Below, one piece after another: positions 7,151-15,889 of a stretch of 64,000 nt of DNA (the first letter of the stretch is position 1; every line of letters begins with the position of its first letter). The notes under the pieces are model-generated. The model had not been told where the DNA came from, ran no database searches, and worked only from the letters and a program-made list of their open reading frames with translations. The translations under genes were made by a program, and so were the position numbers. The DNA comes from Chloroflexota bacterium (GTDB lineage Bacteria; Chloroflexota; Anaerolineae; UBA4142; SHND01), in contig SHND01000024.1 of NCBI GenBank assembly GCA_004295045.1, forward strand, positions 172,952 to 236,951. Direction: 5' to 3'.

Positions 7151-9721
7151 ATGACCACTCCCGTCCGCCGCCAATATCTCCAAATCAAAAAACAATTTCC
7201 CGAAACGATTGTGTTATTTCGGCTCGGCGATTTTTACGAAACGTTCGACGACGATGCCAAAATCGTCAGCGACGTTTGCCAAATCGTTCTCACCGGGCGC
7301 GAGATGGGCGATGGCGAACGCGTCCCGCTCGCGGGTGTGCCGTACCACGCGGTTGAAAATTATCTCGCGCGCTTGATTCAAGCCGGACACAAAGTTGCGA
7401 TTGTTGAACAGACCACGACGGAACCCATCAAAGGTTTGATGGAACGCGAAGTGCAGCGCGTCGTCACGCCGGGCACCGTCGTCGAACCGAATCTCCTTCA
7501 AGACAAAGCCAACAATTATCTCGCCTCCATTTTTATTTTTGAACAGCGCGCGGGCATCGCGCACGCGGACATTACGACTGGCGAATTTGCGGTAACCGAA
7601 GTTGACGCGCGCGATTTGCTCATGGAATTGGACCGCTTGCAACCCGCCGAAGTTTTGTTCCTCACCAAAAATCGGGGCGCGGAGTTTGCGCCAAAAAATG
7701 TCGCGTATCCCACCACGCACGTTTCTCCGCTCGACGACCAAGCCGCAACGCGCATTTTGCTCGAACAATTTCGCGTCGCATCGCTCGACGGCTTTGGTTT
7801 GCAAAACATGGCGCTTGCGACGCGCGCCGCGGCGGGCATTGTGCGTTATCTCCAAGAAAATCAACGCGGCGCGTTGGGACAATTGCGCGCGCTGCGCGTG
7901 TACGCCACCGATGCGTTCATGACGCTCGACCCGCCAACGCGGAGAAATCTTGAACTCGTTTCCGCGATGCGCGGCGGCGGACAAAAATTATCGCTGCTCG
8001 GCGTTCTCGACGAAACGCGCACGGCGATGGGCGGACGGTTACTGCGCCAATGGCTCTTGCAGCCGTTGCGCGACTTGGACGCGTTGAACGCGCGTTTGGA
8101 AAACGTTGACGCGTTCTTTCACGACACGGCAAAACGCGAACGCGTGCGCGCGTTATTGAAACAAATCGGCGACATTGAGCGCTTGACGAATCGCGTGCAG
8201 CAAAACATCTCGTCGCCGCGCGAAGTGAAAACGTTGGGCGTGAGTTTGCAAGCCATTCCGCAATTGAACGAGATATTGACAGCAGACGACAGACGGCAGA
8301 CAGCCAAAGCATCGTCCGCCGTCCGTCGTCCGCCGTCCGTCCTCGACGCTCTTCCCGAAGTCAGCGCGCTCATTTCCCACGCGCTCGTCTCTGACCCGCC
8401 CGCGAATCTTGCGAACGGTGGAGTGATTGCGCCAAATTATTCTGCCGAACTCGATTCCATCACGCACGCGGCGCGCAATGCGAAGGATTGGGTTGCCGCG
8501 TTGGAAAAAACCGAGCGCGAACGTTCGGGCATCAAATCGCTCAAGGTCGGCTACAACAAAGTGTTCGGTTATTACATTGAAATCACGACGCCGAACCTGC
8601 CGCAAGTGCCGCCCGAATATATTCGCAAACAAACGCTGACGAACGCGGAACGTTTCATCACGCCCGAACTCAAAGAATACGAGTCGCTGATTTTGAATGC
8701 CGAAGAACGTTTGGTGGAATTGGAGACGACGCTGTTCCGCGCGCTGTGCGGCGAAATTTCGCAATACGCGGCGCGTCTCTTGAAAACCGCGCAAGCCATC
8801 GCGGAATTGGATGTTTATGCCGCGTTAGCGGAGGTGGCGATTCGGCAGCGGTTTGTGCGTCCTGAATTGGTTGCGGAAAGTGTGATTGAAATTCGCGGCG
8901 GGCGGCATCCCGTCGTCGAAAATCGTTTGCGCGATGAGCCGTTCGTGCCGAACGATGTGACATTGAACGCGGATGAGTTGATTCACGTTATCACGGGTCC
9001 AAACATGAGTGGCAAGTCAACGTTCTTGCGCCAAGTCGCGCTCATCGTATTGATGGCGCAAATCGGTTCGTTCGTTCCGGCGGAAAGCGCGCGTCTGGGA
9101 ATCGTTGACCGCATCTTTACGCGCATCGGCGCGGAGGACGCGATTAGCGCGGGACAATCCACGTTCATGGTCGAGATGGTCGAGACCGCGAACATTTTGC
9201 ACCATTGTTCGCCGCGTTCGCTCGTGGTCTTGGACGAGATCGGACGCGGCACGTCAACGTATGACGGTATTGCGATTGCGCGCGCGATTATTGAATTCAT
9301 GCACAACCATCCGCAGGCGCACGCGAAAACATTGTTCGCTACGCATTATCACGAACTCACCGAATTGGAAGCGTATTTGCCGCGCGTGAAAAATTACAAT
9401 GTCGCGGTGGTGGAGCAAGGCGAGGGCGTTGTCTTTTTGCACAAAATCGTGCGCGGCGGCGCGGACAAATCGTACGGGATTCACGTCGCGCAACTTGCAG
9501 GCGTGCCGCGTCCGGTGGTGAATCGCGCGCAGGAAATTTTGCAAGAACTCGAAAATGGCGCTGCGAGAAACGAACAAGAAATTTTACCGATTCAACTTCG
9601 CTTGTTTTCGCCCGACGATGATTTGCGCAACGAGCTTGCGCAATTGGATGTGCTGAGTTTGTCGCCGATTGAAGCGTTGAACAAATTGTTTGAATTACAA
9701 AAGAGGGCAAAGGGAAAATGA
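7151..9721 (+). CDS. mutS: DNA mismatch repair ATPase MutS
   Basis: MutS recognises mismatches and starts repair with MutL. The 856-residue protein carries the mismatch-contacting FYE motif (GDFYETF, near residue 28), and connector, lever and clamp domains. The ABC ATPase domain has Walker A GPNMSGKST (about 616-624) and the motifs STFMVEM and LDEIGRGTSTYDG. A repeat-derived, in-frame stretch of about 22 codons sits in the lever region (residues ~375-398; see the separate feature). The start follows a -10 box by 7 nt. The stop overlaps the next gene by 4 nt (ATGA), so the esterase is translationally coupled. mutL is not in the window. Confidence 0.97.
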   Translation: MTTPVRRQYLQIKKQFPETIVLFRLGDFYETFDDDAKIVSDVCQIVLTGREMGDGERVPLAGVPYHAVENYLARLIQAGHKVAIVEQTTTEPIKGLMEREVQRVVTPGTVVEPNLLQDKANNYLASIFIFEQRAGIAHADITTGEFAVTEVDARDLLMELDRLQPAEVLFLTKNRGAEFAPKNVAYPTTHVSPLDDQAATRILLEQFRVASLDGFGLQNMALATRAAAGIVRYLQENQRGALGQLRALRVYATDAFMTLDPPTRRNLELVSAMRGGGQKLSLLGVLDETRTAMGGRLLRQWLLQPLRDLDALNARLENVDAFFHDTAKRERVRALLKQIGDIERLTNRVQQNISSPREVKTLGVSLQAIPQLNEILTADDRRQTAKASSAVRRPPSVLDALPEVSALISHALVSDPPANLANGGVIAPNYSAELDSITHAARNAKDWVAALEKTERERSGIKSLKVGYNKVFGYYIEITTPNLPQVPPEYIRKQTLTNAERFITPELKEYESLILNAEERLVELETTLFRALCGEISQYAARLLKTAQAIAELDVYAALAEVAIRQRFVRPELVAESVIEIRGGRHPVVENRLRDEPFVPNDVTLNADELIHVITGPNMSGKSTFLRQVALIVLMAQIGSFVPAESARLGIVDRIFTRIGAEDAISAGQSTFMVEMVETANILHHCSPRSLVVLDEIGRGTSTYDGIAIARAIIEFMHNHPQAHAKTLFATHYHELTELEAYLPRVKNYNVAVVEQGEGVVFLHKIVRGGADKSYGIHVAQLAGVPRPVVNRAQEILQELENGAARNEQEILPIQLRLFSPDDDLRNELAQLDVLSLSPIEALNKLFELQKRAKGK
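8278..8342. repeat. Tandem-unit inverted repeat inside mutS
   Basis: The arms are built from short units (CAGACGA/CAGACGG on the left at 8278-8303, CGTCCGCC/CGTCCGT on the right at 8313-8342). They are complementary except for periodic A-C mismatches. The element keeps the mutS frame and encodes an Arg/Ser/Ala/Pro-rich loop. The CGTCCGTCGTCC unit recurs near 40290. Confidence 0.65.
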
Positions 9722-10728
9722 ATAGCCGCGTCGAAATCATTTTGCACGAAAGCAAAATTCTGCAAGAAAATTTTTTGAACGACCCGCACGTCCGCCGCGT
9801 CGGAATTTATTTGCCTCCCGATTACGATGACACAACGCAAAGCGATGTAACGAAACGCTATCCCTCCGTGTATTTGCTCGCGGGTTTTACGGGACGCGGG
9901 ACGATGATGTTGAATGAATCGGCGTGGGATGAAAACATCCAACAACGATTGGATCGTTTGATTGCGACGAACGCGATTCAGCCGATGATCGTTGTGTTGC
10001 CCGACTGTTTTACAAAATACGGCGGCAGTCAATACATCAATTCAGAAGGCACGGGACGCTACGAAGATTATTTGATTCAAGAGTTGATCCCCTACGTGGA
10101 CGCACATTACAAAACAATTCCCGAACGCGAACGGCGCGGTGTCGCAGGCAAAAGTTCGGGCGGCTATGGCGCGCTGATGTTGGGCATGCGGCATCCCGAA
10201 ACATTCGGCGCGTTGGCGTGCCACAGCGGTGACATGCACTTTGATTTGTGTTACCGTCCCGATTTTCCGCCTTTCTTGCGCTCGATTTCAACTTACGGCG
10301 GAGTTGAAAAATTTATTGCAACCTTCCGCGCGGCGCATCCGAAAAAAGGAGATTTTCACAGCATCCTTTCGACCATCGGCTACGCGGCGTGTTACTCGCC
10401 GAATGTAAATTCCGCATGGGGTTTTGATTTGCCGTTCGATGTAGAAACGGGGGAATGGAATGACGCCGTGTGGGCGCGTTGGCTGGCGTGGGACCCGATT
10501 GAATTGATTCCGCAGTATGAATCAGCGCTGCGTTCGCTCCAATTGTTATTTTTGGATTGCGGGCTGCGCGATGAATTTAATTTGCAATTCGGCGCGCGGA
10601 CGTTTTGTGCGCGGTTAAAACGCGCGGGGATTCCGTATCGGCACGAAGAATTTGACGACGGGCATTTTGATATTTCATACCGCTATGATGTGAGTTTGCA
10701 AGCGATGAGTGAAATATGGGGACAATAA
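9718..10728 (+). CDS. Alpha/beta-hydrolase, putative esterase family
   Basis: This is an esterase-D / antigen-85-like hydrolase of 336 residues. The nucleophile elbow is GKSSGGYG (near residue 145, Ser within GxSxGG), followed by ALMLGMRHPE, as in the putative esterase family. A late Asp/His pair (EEFDDGHFD, near residue 312) supplies the rest of a Ser-Asp-His triad. There is no signal peptide, so it should be cytosolic. Substrates in this family range from S-formylglutathione to feruloyl or trehalose esters, and none can be chosen here. It overlaps mutS by 4 nt and ends at a strong terminator; a functional link to mismatch repair is not implied. Confidence 0.88.
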   Translation: MNSRVEIILHESKILQENFLNDPHVRRVGIYLPPDYDDTTQSDVTKRYPSVYLLAGFTGRGTMMLNESAWDENIQQRLDRLIATNAIQPMIVVLPDCFTKYGGSQYINSEGTGRYEDYLIQELIPYVDAHYKTIPERERRGVAGKSSGGYGALMLGMRHPETFGALACHSGDMHFDLCYRPDFPPFLRSISTYGGVEKFIATFRAAHPKKGDFHSILSTIGYAACYSPNVNSAWGFDLPFDVETGEWNDAVWARWLAWDPIELIPQYESALRSLQLLFLDCGLRDEFNLQFGARTFCARLKRAGIPYRHEEFDDGHFDISYRYDVSLQAMSEIWGQ

Positions 10729-10763
10729 ATCGCAAAAATTCTTGCGAACTTTTTGCGATTTAT
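10725..10763. terminator. Bidirectional terminator
   Basis: A perfect 14-bp stem (10725-10738 with 10750-10763), rich in A on one side and T on the other, lies between the convergent esterase and methyltransferase genes. Confidence 0.85.
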
Positions 10764-10765
10764 CA

Positions 10766-11305
10766 TCAAGAAATTTTCTCAACCTTCAAGATGATATTCT
10801 TCCAATACCAGCCGATTTCAAAGCGATGCAGCTCTGTCGCGCGCGCGGGCAGCGCGCGAAAAAATTCCAGCCATTCGTCGGTGGATTTTACAAAATAATT
10901 GGGCGGCACGCCGCGATGCAGCCATTCGGTCGAGTCAATCACGCGCGTTAATGGTCGCTTGATAAAACCGCGCGTATCGTTTTCGACGACGAGAACGCCA
11001 TCTCTTGCAACGCGCAATGCTTCACGCAGGATGGGACGCGGGTCGGGATTGTGATGCAAAACAAAGACGAGCATCGCCACGTCAAAGGTATTGTCCTCGA
11101 ACGGCAGCGATTTGCCGTCGTACACGCGCATTGGCAGCTTACTCGCGTTGTAATCCACCACATCGAGCAGCGTAAAATCCGCGTCCGTTGCGTCGTGTAA
11201 CATTTGCGCGCACAGCCCGTTCCCCGCGCCGATTTCCACAATGCGCTGCTTGGCTTGCAAAAAGGGTTTTACGTTTTGGACAATGATTTCTTCGCGTGTT
11301 GGCAT
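10766..11305 (-). CDS. Class I SAM-dependent methyltransferase
   Basis: This is a small Rossmann-fold methyltransferase of about 179 residues. Motif I is VEIGAGNGL near residue 20, an acidic residue ends strand 2 (TLLDVV), and FDVAMLVFVLHH follows in the UbiE/type-11 style. The target is unknown. I set the start at the ATG at 11305 because the fold begins there. A TATAAT lies 8 nt upstream on the minus strand, suggesting a leaderless start; an ATG at 11323 is possible but would sit upstream of that box. It diverges from the coiled-coil gene at 11377. Confidence 0.8.
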   Translation of the reverse strand: MPTREEIIVQNVKPFLQAKQRIVEIGAGNGLCAQMLHDATDADFTLLDVVDYNASKLPMRVYDGKSLPFEDNTFDVAMLVFVLHHNPDPRPILREALRVARDGVLVVENDTRGFIKRPLTRVIDSTEWLHRGVPPNYFVKSTDEWLEFFRALPARATELHRFEIGWYWKNIILKVEKIS

Positions 11306-11376
11306 GGAGGCGATTATATCCATTTTTTCGGAATTTTCTCTATGCGTTGGTATAATCACGCGCGACGGGAGGACGC

Positions 11377-12558
11377 ATGGCATCTGACCAAACCATTCAA
11401 CGCCTGAACTGGCTCGACGAAGAACATCGGCGCGACAAAGCGACGATGATCGAGCTGAACAGCAAGATTGAAAATTACTTGTCGCAAATCAACGGGCTCT
11501 CCAAAGGAGTGCAAGATTTGGAGGAGCGCCTCGCGCGGGTGCAGGGACAATCGCTGCGTTATTCGCAAGTCGAGAGCGCGCTCGCGCAATTGAAAACCGA
11601 AGTCAATGTAATGTTCGAGCAAGCCGACCGCCGCGCCCAGCAGCGCGAAGGCGAATATCTTCAGGTGCGCACCCTCGATCGTGATCGGCTCGACAAGGCG
11701 GTCGAAAGCTTGAGCGCAAAAATTGACGAGGTGGGACAGGGGCAGCGCTTTATCAAAAGCGATCACGAGGCGTTGAAACGAATCGAGGGCGGTCAGGTCG
11801 CGTTCATTCGCGGCATCGAAGAGTTGAACAAACGGATCGAGAGCATGAACGCGCGCATTCAAGTCGCAGAAGAATGGGTGCGGCGTACCGGCGCGTTGAT
11901 CGCCGAAGTGCAGCAGCTCGCCGACCGCTTGCGCGCGGACCGCGCCGATGCGTTGGAAGTGATGCGCCGTTCCGATCAGGCGCGACAGCGGCAGGTGACG
12001 GAATGGAACGAGCAGATGAAGGTGCAGCGGCGCGAGATGGACGATTGGGTCGCGCAGCTGCGTCCGTTGTTGGAACTCCCGAAAGAAACGCGCGGCTATC
12101 TCGCAATGCTGCGCGAACTCGAAACACAGTTGAAACAGATCGAACCGCGTCTCACTCAGCGTCAAAAGTTGAATGAAGATTTCACGCGCAAAGAATTGGA
12201 AACGCTCAAACAGGATTTGATGAAACGCGAAGAGGTATCCACCAAAGAGTGGGAGTTCATGCGCGAAGATTGGTCAAAGAAAATTAGCGTGATCGGACAG
12301 CGCTTTGATCCGCTCGATGAATGGCGTCCGCAAGTGATGGAAGAATTTCGTGAATTGCGCGAACGCGGCGACGCCGACCGTCTGCGTTTTCTCTCCATCC
12401 TCGCCGATGTCGTGCGCATGCAGGTGGACTATGGGCGCAACACCAACGCGCGCTATGAACAGTTCGCCAGTGATTTGATTACGCGCGTCGAAAATGAGCG
12501 CGCCGGCGCCAAAGTCAAAAAACCTGTCGCGCCGCGTCCCGTCGAAGAAAATCCATAA
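11377..12558 (+). CDS. Long coiled-coil protein of unknown function
   Basis: The 393 residues are almost entirely charged heptad-like sequence, with no cysteine, no membrane segment and no recognisable enzyme motif. Glu, Arg, Gln and Leu dominate, and the tail is Pro/Lys-rich. Such proteins act as scaffolds or SMC-like rods, but nothing here identifies a role. Expression signals are good: TATAAT at 11351-11356 and GGGAGG a few bases before the ATG. It stands alone, divergent from the methyltransferase and followed by a palindromic repeat before selB. Confidence 0.8.
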   Translation: MASDQTIQRLNWLDEEHRRDKATMIELNSKIENYLSQINGLSKGVQDLEERLARVQGQSLRYSQVESALAQLKTEVNVMFEQADRRAQQREGEYLQVRTLDRDRLDKAVESLSAKIDEVGQGQRFIKSDHEALKRIEGGQVAFIRGIEELNKRIESMNARIQVAEEWVRRTGALIAEVQQLADRLRADRADALEVMRRSDQARQRQVTEWNEQMKVQRREMDDWVAQLRPLLELPKETRGYLAMLRELETQLKQIEPRLTQRQKLNEDFTRKELETLKQDLMKREEVSTKEWEFMREDWSKKISVIGQRFDPLDEWRPQVMEEFRELRERGDADRLRFLSILADVVRMQVDYGRNTNARYEQFASDLITRVENERAGAKVKKPVAPRPVEENP

Positions 12559-12570
12559 TCGTCTTTTGGC

Positions 12571-12633
12571 AGGGGCGAAGCATTTGGCGATCAATGCGAT
12601 TGAACTACATCGCTCGCCAAATGCTTCGCCCCT
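12571..12633. repeat. Palindromic element, 20-bp perfect arms
   Basis: Perfect 20-bp arms (12571-12590 and 12614-12633, AGGGGCGAAGCATTTGGCGA and its complement) flank a 23-bp loop containing ATGCGATTGAACTACAT. There is no T run after the stem, so it is a poor terminator. The GGGGC outer end resembles the palindrome at 39398-39454; both look like small non-autonomous elements. Confidence 0.75.
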
Positions 12634-12654
12634 TTACGCGCATCAAGGCAGCGA

Positions 12655-14532
12655 ATGCGACTCGTCGGAACGGCAGGACATGTGGATCACGGAAAATCGG
12701 CGCTGGTGCACGCGCTGACGGGGATTCATCCTGACCGTTTGCGTCAAGAGCAAGCGCGCGAAATGACGATTGAACTCGGCTTTGCGTGGCTCACGCTGCC
12801 ACACGGCGAAACCATTTCCATCGTAGATGTGCCGGGACACGAAGCATTTATCAAAAATATGCTCGCGGGCGCGGGCGGACTGGACGCCGCGCTGTTGGTC
12901 ATCGCCGCCGACGAAGGCATTATGCCGCAAACGCGCGAACATCTGGCGATTCTCGATCTCTTGAAAATTCAGGGCGGCGTCGTCGCGCTCACCAAAACGG
13001 ATTTGCCGCTCGAAGCGGAATGGCTCGCGCTGGTTGAGGAAGAAATTCGCGCGACGCTCTCTAGCACCGGCTTGCGCGATGCCGAAATTATTCCCGTCTC
13101 TGCCAAAACTAAACGCGGCTTGAACGAATTGCAACTGGCGTTGGAACGCGTCCTCGCGCGCGTGAACGAAAAACCAGACCGCAATCGCCCGCGCTTGCCG
13201 ATTGACCGCGTTTTCACGATGAGTGGTTTCGGAACTGTTGTCACCGGCACCTTGAGCGACGGGCATTTTCAAATCGGCGATGATGCGGAGATCGCGCCGC
13301 GCGGCATTCGTTCGCGCATTCGCGGTTTGCAGACGCACAAGCAAAAAATCGAGACGGCGAATGCGGGCGGACGCGTCGCGCTGAATTTGGCGAACGTCGC
13401 GACGGAAGATTTGCAGCGCGGCGATGTCGTCATTCATCCCGACACGTACACACCAACGACGATGCTCGACGCGCAGATTGAATGGCTAAAGAGTGCGCCC
13501 AAGCCGCTCGTCCATAATCAAACGCTCGAACTTTATTTGTACGCGTCGGAGATGTCGGCGCGCGTGCGTTTGTTGGAACGCGACCAGTTGCTCCCCGGCG
13601 AACGCGGCTGGGCGCAGTTGATTTTGGCAGCGCCGCTCATCGCCGCAAAGGGCGACCGCTTTATCCTGCGCTATCCCTCGCCGAGCATCACGGTGGGGGG
13701 CGGTGTGATCGTCGAGCCGCAGCCGCGCGCGCGGCACAAACGCAAGCGTCCCGATGTAATCGCGAATCTCGAGCGCGCGCTGAAAGGATCGCCCGTCGAA
13801 CTCGTGCAGCAATTCGTCGAGACGCATCCCGCGTCCGAATTGCAAACAATCGCGCAAGGCATCGCGTTAGACGATGAAACAATTCGCGCGGCAGTGCGCG
13901 AACTTGTCGCCGCGAACGAACTCTATGAATTGGACAATCCGCGCGCCCCGTTGTATCTTGCGCGTAGTACGTGGACGCGCTGGCGTGAAAAAATTTCAAC
14001 CGAACTCGCGGCATATCACCAACAATTTCCTTTGCGCGCGGGAATGCCGCGCGAAGAATTCAAGAGCCGCCTCGATGCGCCGCCACGTCTCTTTGAGCCA
14101 TTGTTCGCGCTCGCGCTGTCCGACAATGTTGTACGCATCACCGAAAAAAGTGTTGCATTGTCAGCGCATCGCGTTGTGTTCGATCCGGCGACCCAAGAAA
14201 AAGTGAACGCGCTGTTGGAACAATTCGCGCACGCGCCGTACAATCCGCCTTCGATGTCTGACGCGGAAAATGCTGTCGGCGCAGAAACGTTGAACGCGCT
14301 GTTGGAGCAAGGCATTTTGGAACGCGTCGCGCCGAACGTTTTGTTCACGCCCAGTGTCGTCGCCGAAATGCAAGCGTGGGTGATTGATACATTGCACGCG
14401 CAAAAAGAAATTACGGCGGCGCAGTTGCGCGATCAATTTGGCACGAGCCGCAAGTACGCGATTGCATTTCTTGAATATCTCGACGCGAAACGCGTGACCC
14501 AGCGCGTCGGTGACGCGCGGATATTGCGCTGA
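12655..14532 (+). CDS. selB: Selenocysteine-specific elongation factor SelB
   Basis: SelB brings Sec-tRNA to UGA codons at a SECIS hairpin. The 625-residue protein begins with the GTPase domain: G1 GHVDHGKS (residues 8-15), switch stretch [14 protein letters not shown]3 DVPGHE, and G4 as TKTD rather than NKxD. EF-Tu-like domains 2 and 3 follow ([21 protein letters not shown]). The last ~270 residues hold the winged-helix mRNA-binding repeats. Length fits the family (~610-640). selA, selD and tRNA-Sec are not in the window, and I saw no obvious selenoprotein. The start is the first ATG before the G1 motif and has only a weak upstream purine run. Confidence 0.95.
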   Translation: MRLVGTAGHVDHGKSALVHALTGIHPDRLRQEQAREMTIELGFAWLTLPHGETISIVDVPGHEAFIKNMLAGAGGLDAALLVIAADEGIMPQTREHLAILDLLKIQGGVVALTKTDLPLEAEWLALVEEEIRATLSSTGLRDAEIIPVSAKTKRGLNELQLALERVLARVNEKPDRNRPRLPIDRVFTMSGFGTVVTGTLSDGHFQIGDDAEIAPRGIRSRIRGLQTHKQKIETANAGGRVALNLANVATEDLQRGDVVIHPDTYTPTTMLDAQIEWLKSAPKPLVHNQTLELYLYASEMSARVRLLERDQLLPGERGWAQLILAAPLIAAKGDRFILRYPSPSITVGGGVIVEPQPRARHKRKRPDVIANLERALKGSPVELVQQFVETHPASELQTIAQGIALDDETIRAAVRELVAANELYELDNPRAPLYLARSTWTRWREKISTELAAYHQQFPLRAGMPREEFKSRLDAPPRLFEPLFALALSDNVVRITEKSVALSAHRVVFDPATQEKVNALLEQFAHAPYNPPSMSDAENAVGAETLNALLEQGILERVAPNVLFTPSVVAEMQAWVIDTLHAQKEITAAQLRDQFGTSRKYAIAFLEYLDAKRVTQRVGDARILR

Positions 14533-14539
14533 ACGATTG

Positions 14540-14634
14540 TCGAAAGCCGGGGTGGAAATTCGGAATTGCTTTCTGCTTTCACATCCCGCTTTCCACTATC
14601 TGCTTTCCGCTTTCTATTTTCCGCTTTCCTGTCC
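14540..14634. repeat. CGCTTTC-unit tract between selB and the amidase
   Basis: A pyrimidine-rich stretch repeats variants of GCTTTC(C/T)GCTTTC five or more times directly before the amidase ATG. It belongs with the other unit-built tracts in this window but has no clear complementary arm. Confidence 0.5.
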
Positions 14635-15678
14635 ATGTCCGAAGATTCTTCCGAATTCAAACCCTTGCCACGCCGTAGTAACAAACGGCGCAAAGCGCGC
14701 GGTGTCGGCGACACAACGCCCTCTTCACCGCGTCGCACGACGCGGACGCGCGCCAACGGAGCGAGTACGGACGCGGCGGCAACAACTCCGCGCACGACGC
14801 GGCGGAAAAAAGCCAAGCGCAAAAATCCGTTTGGCTGGCTCAAGTATCTCGCGTTTATCATGTTCGTCGGACTTGGCGTTTATGTTTTGATGAATCTACA
14901 GCCCGCGCCGCCGCCCCCGCCCGCCGATTTCACCCCCGACCCCAACGCCACCCTCGTTCCCACCAGCAAACCTTTTTTCCCGGTCATCAGTTTTCCGAGT
15001 TTGCCCACGAGCGCGCCGACCTTGACGCCGACGCCGACGATTCCGCAAGTGGCGATTGTGGCGGGACATTGGGAGCAAGAAGCCAGCGACGGCGCGCCGA
15101 CGGTGCATGACAGCGGCGCGGTGTGTCCCGACGGCTTGCGCGAAGTGGACATTACGAAAAATGTCGCGGACAGAACGCTGGAGATTCTAAAAGGGCGCGG
15201 CTATCATGTGGTGCTGCTGCAAGAATTTGATCCGATTTATCAGGAAGAACCGAAATTCGCGCCGAAATCGTTTCTCTCAATTCACGCCGATTCGTGTCTC
15301 ACGGGCGCGGATTATGCGTACGCGACGGGTTACAAAATCGCGCACGCGGAACCGAGTGACAATGAAGCGGAAGATTCGCGGCTCGTGACGTGTCTCACGC
15401 GCAGTTACGATCAAGTCGCGGTGAAATACGACAAACCGTTTAACGCGAATACGATCACGCGTGACATGACCGAGTATCATGCGTTTCGCAAAATTGATTC
15501 CACCACGCCGGCGGCAATCATCGAACTTGGCTTTCTCGGACAAGACCGCGACTTTTTGGTGAATCATCAAGACGAAATGGCGCAGGGAATCGCAAAAGGT
15601 CTCGACCAGTTTCTCAAAGGGAGTTCGTGTTTGCCCGCAACCGCAACGCCCGAACCGACGGAAACAGAATTGCCGTGA
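14635..15678 (+). CDS. N-acetylmuramoyl-L-alanine amidase, membrane-anchored
   Basis: A zinc amidase that cleaves the peptide from muramic acid in peptidoglycan. The first ~60 residues are basic and Ser/Thr-rich (cytosolic). A single membrane anchor follows near residues 63-85, then a Pro/Thr-rich linker, placing the Amidase_3-like domain outside the membrane. The domain starts at VAIVAGHWEQEASDGAP (the family's first zinc ligand H in GH), has SIHADSC with the second His, and ends with IIELGFLGQDRD carrying the catalytic Glu. The ATG at 14635 is chosen over 14566 because the longer reading would translate the repeat tract. A perfect terminator follows. Confidence 0.88.
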   Translation: MSEDSSEFKPLPRRSNKRRKARGVGDTTPSSPRRTTRTRANGASTDAAATTPRTTRRKKAKRKNPFGWLKYLAFIMFVGLGVYVLMNLQPAPPPPPADFTPDPNATLVPTSKPFFPVISFPSLPTSAPTLTPTPTIPQVAIVAGHWEQEASDGAPTVHDSGAVCPDGLREVDITKNVADRTLEILKGRGYHVVLLQEFDPIYQEEPKFAPKSFLSIHADSCLTGADYAYATGYKIAHAEPSDNEAEDSRLVTCLTRSYDQVAVKYDKPFNANTITRDMTEYHAFRKIDSTTPAAIIELGFLGQDRDFLVNHQDEMAQGIAKGLDQFLKGSSCLPATATPEPTETELP

Positions 15679-15710
15679 AAAAACTCTCCGATGCGATCGG
15701 AGAGTTTTTT
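15678..15710 (+). terminator. Rho-independent terminator after the amidase gene
   Basis: A perfect 15-bp stem (15678-15692 with 15696-15710) with a GCG loop ends in six T. Its first base is the last base of the stop codon. Confidence 0.9.
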
Positions 15711-15889
15711 GTTTTCCGCGCAAAAAAATCAAGGTGGCAATTTTAGAGCAGCAAATGATGGTAAAATGCGCGCGGTGTGCGTTCGTGTATCTATGGACTA
15801 CTCGAAGGCAACGCAGATGAATTTACCTGCGGCGTCCTTTGATCGTTGCAGCATGAACAGACGAGGGAAAAACACAAGGAGATATCTCA

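Noticed and set aside
14635..15678. A longer amidase from 14566
   Set aside because: The extra 23 residues would be translated from a CGCTTTC tract that looks like repeat DNA, and an ATG at 14635 fits the basic N-terminus.
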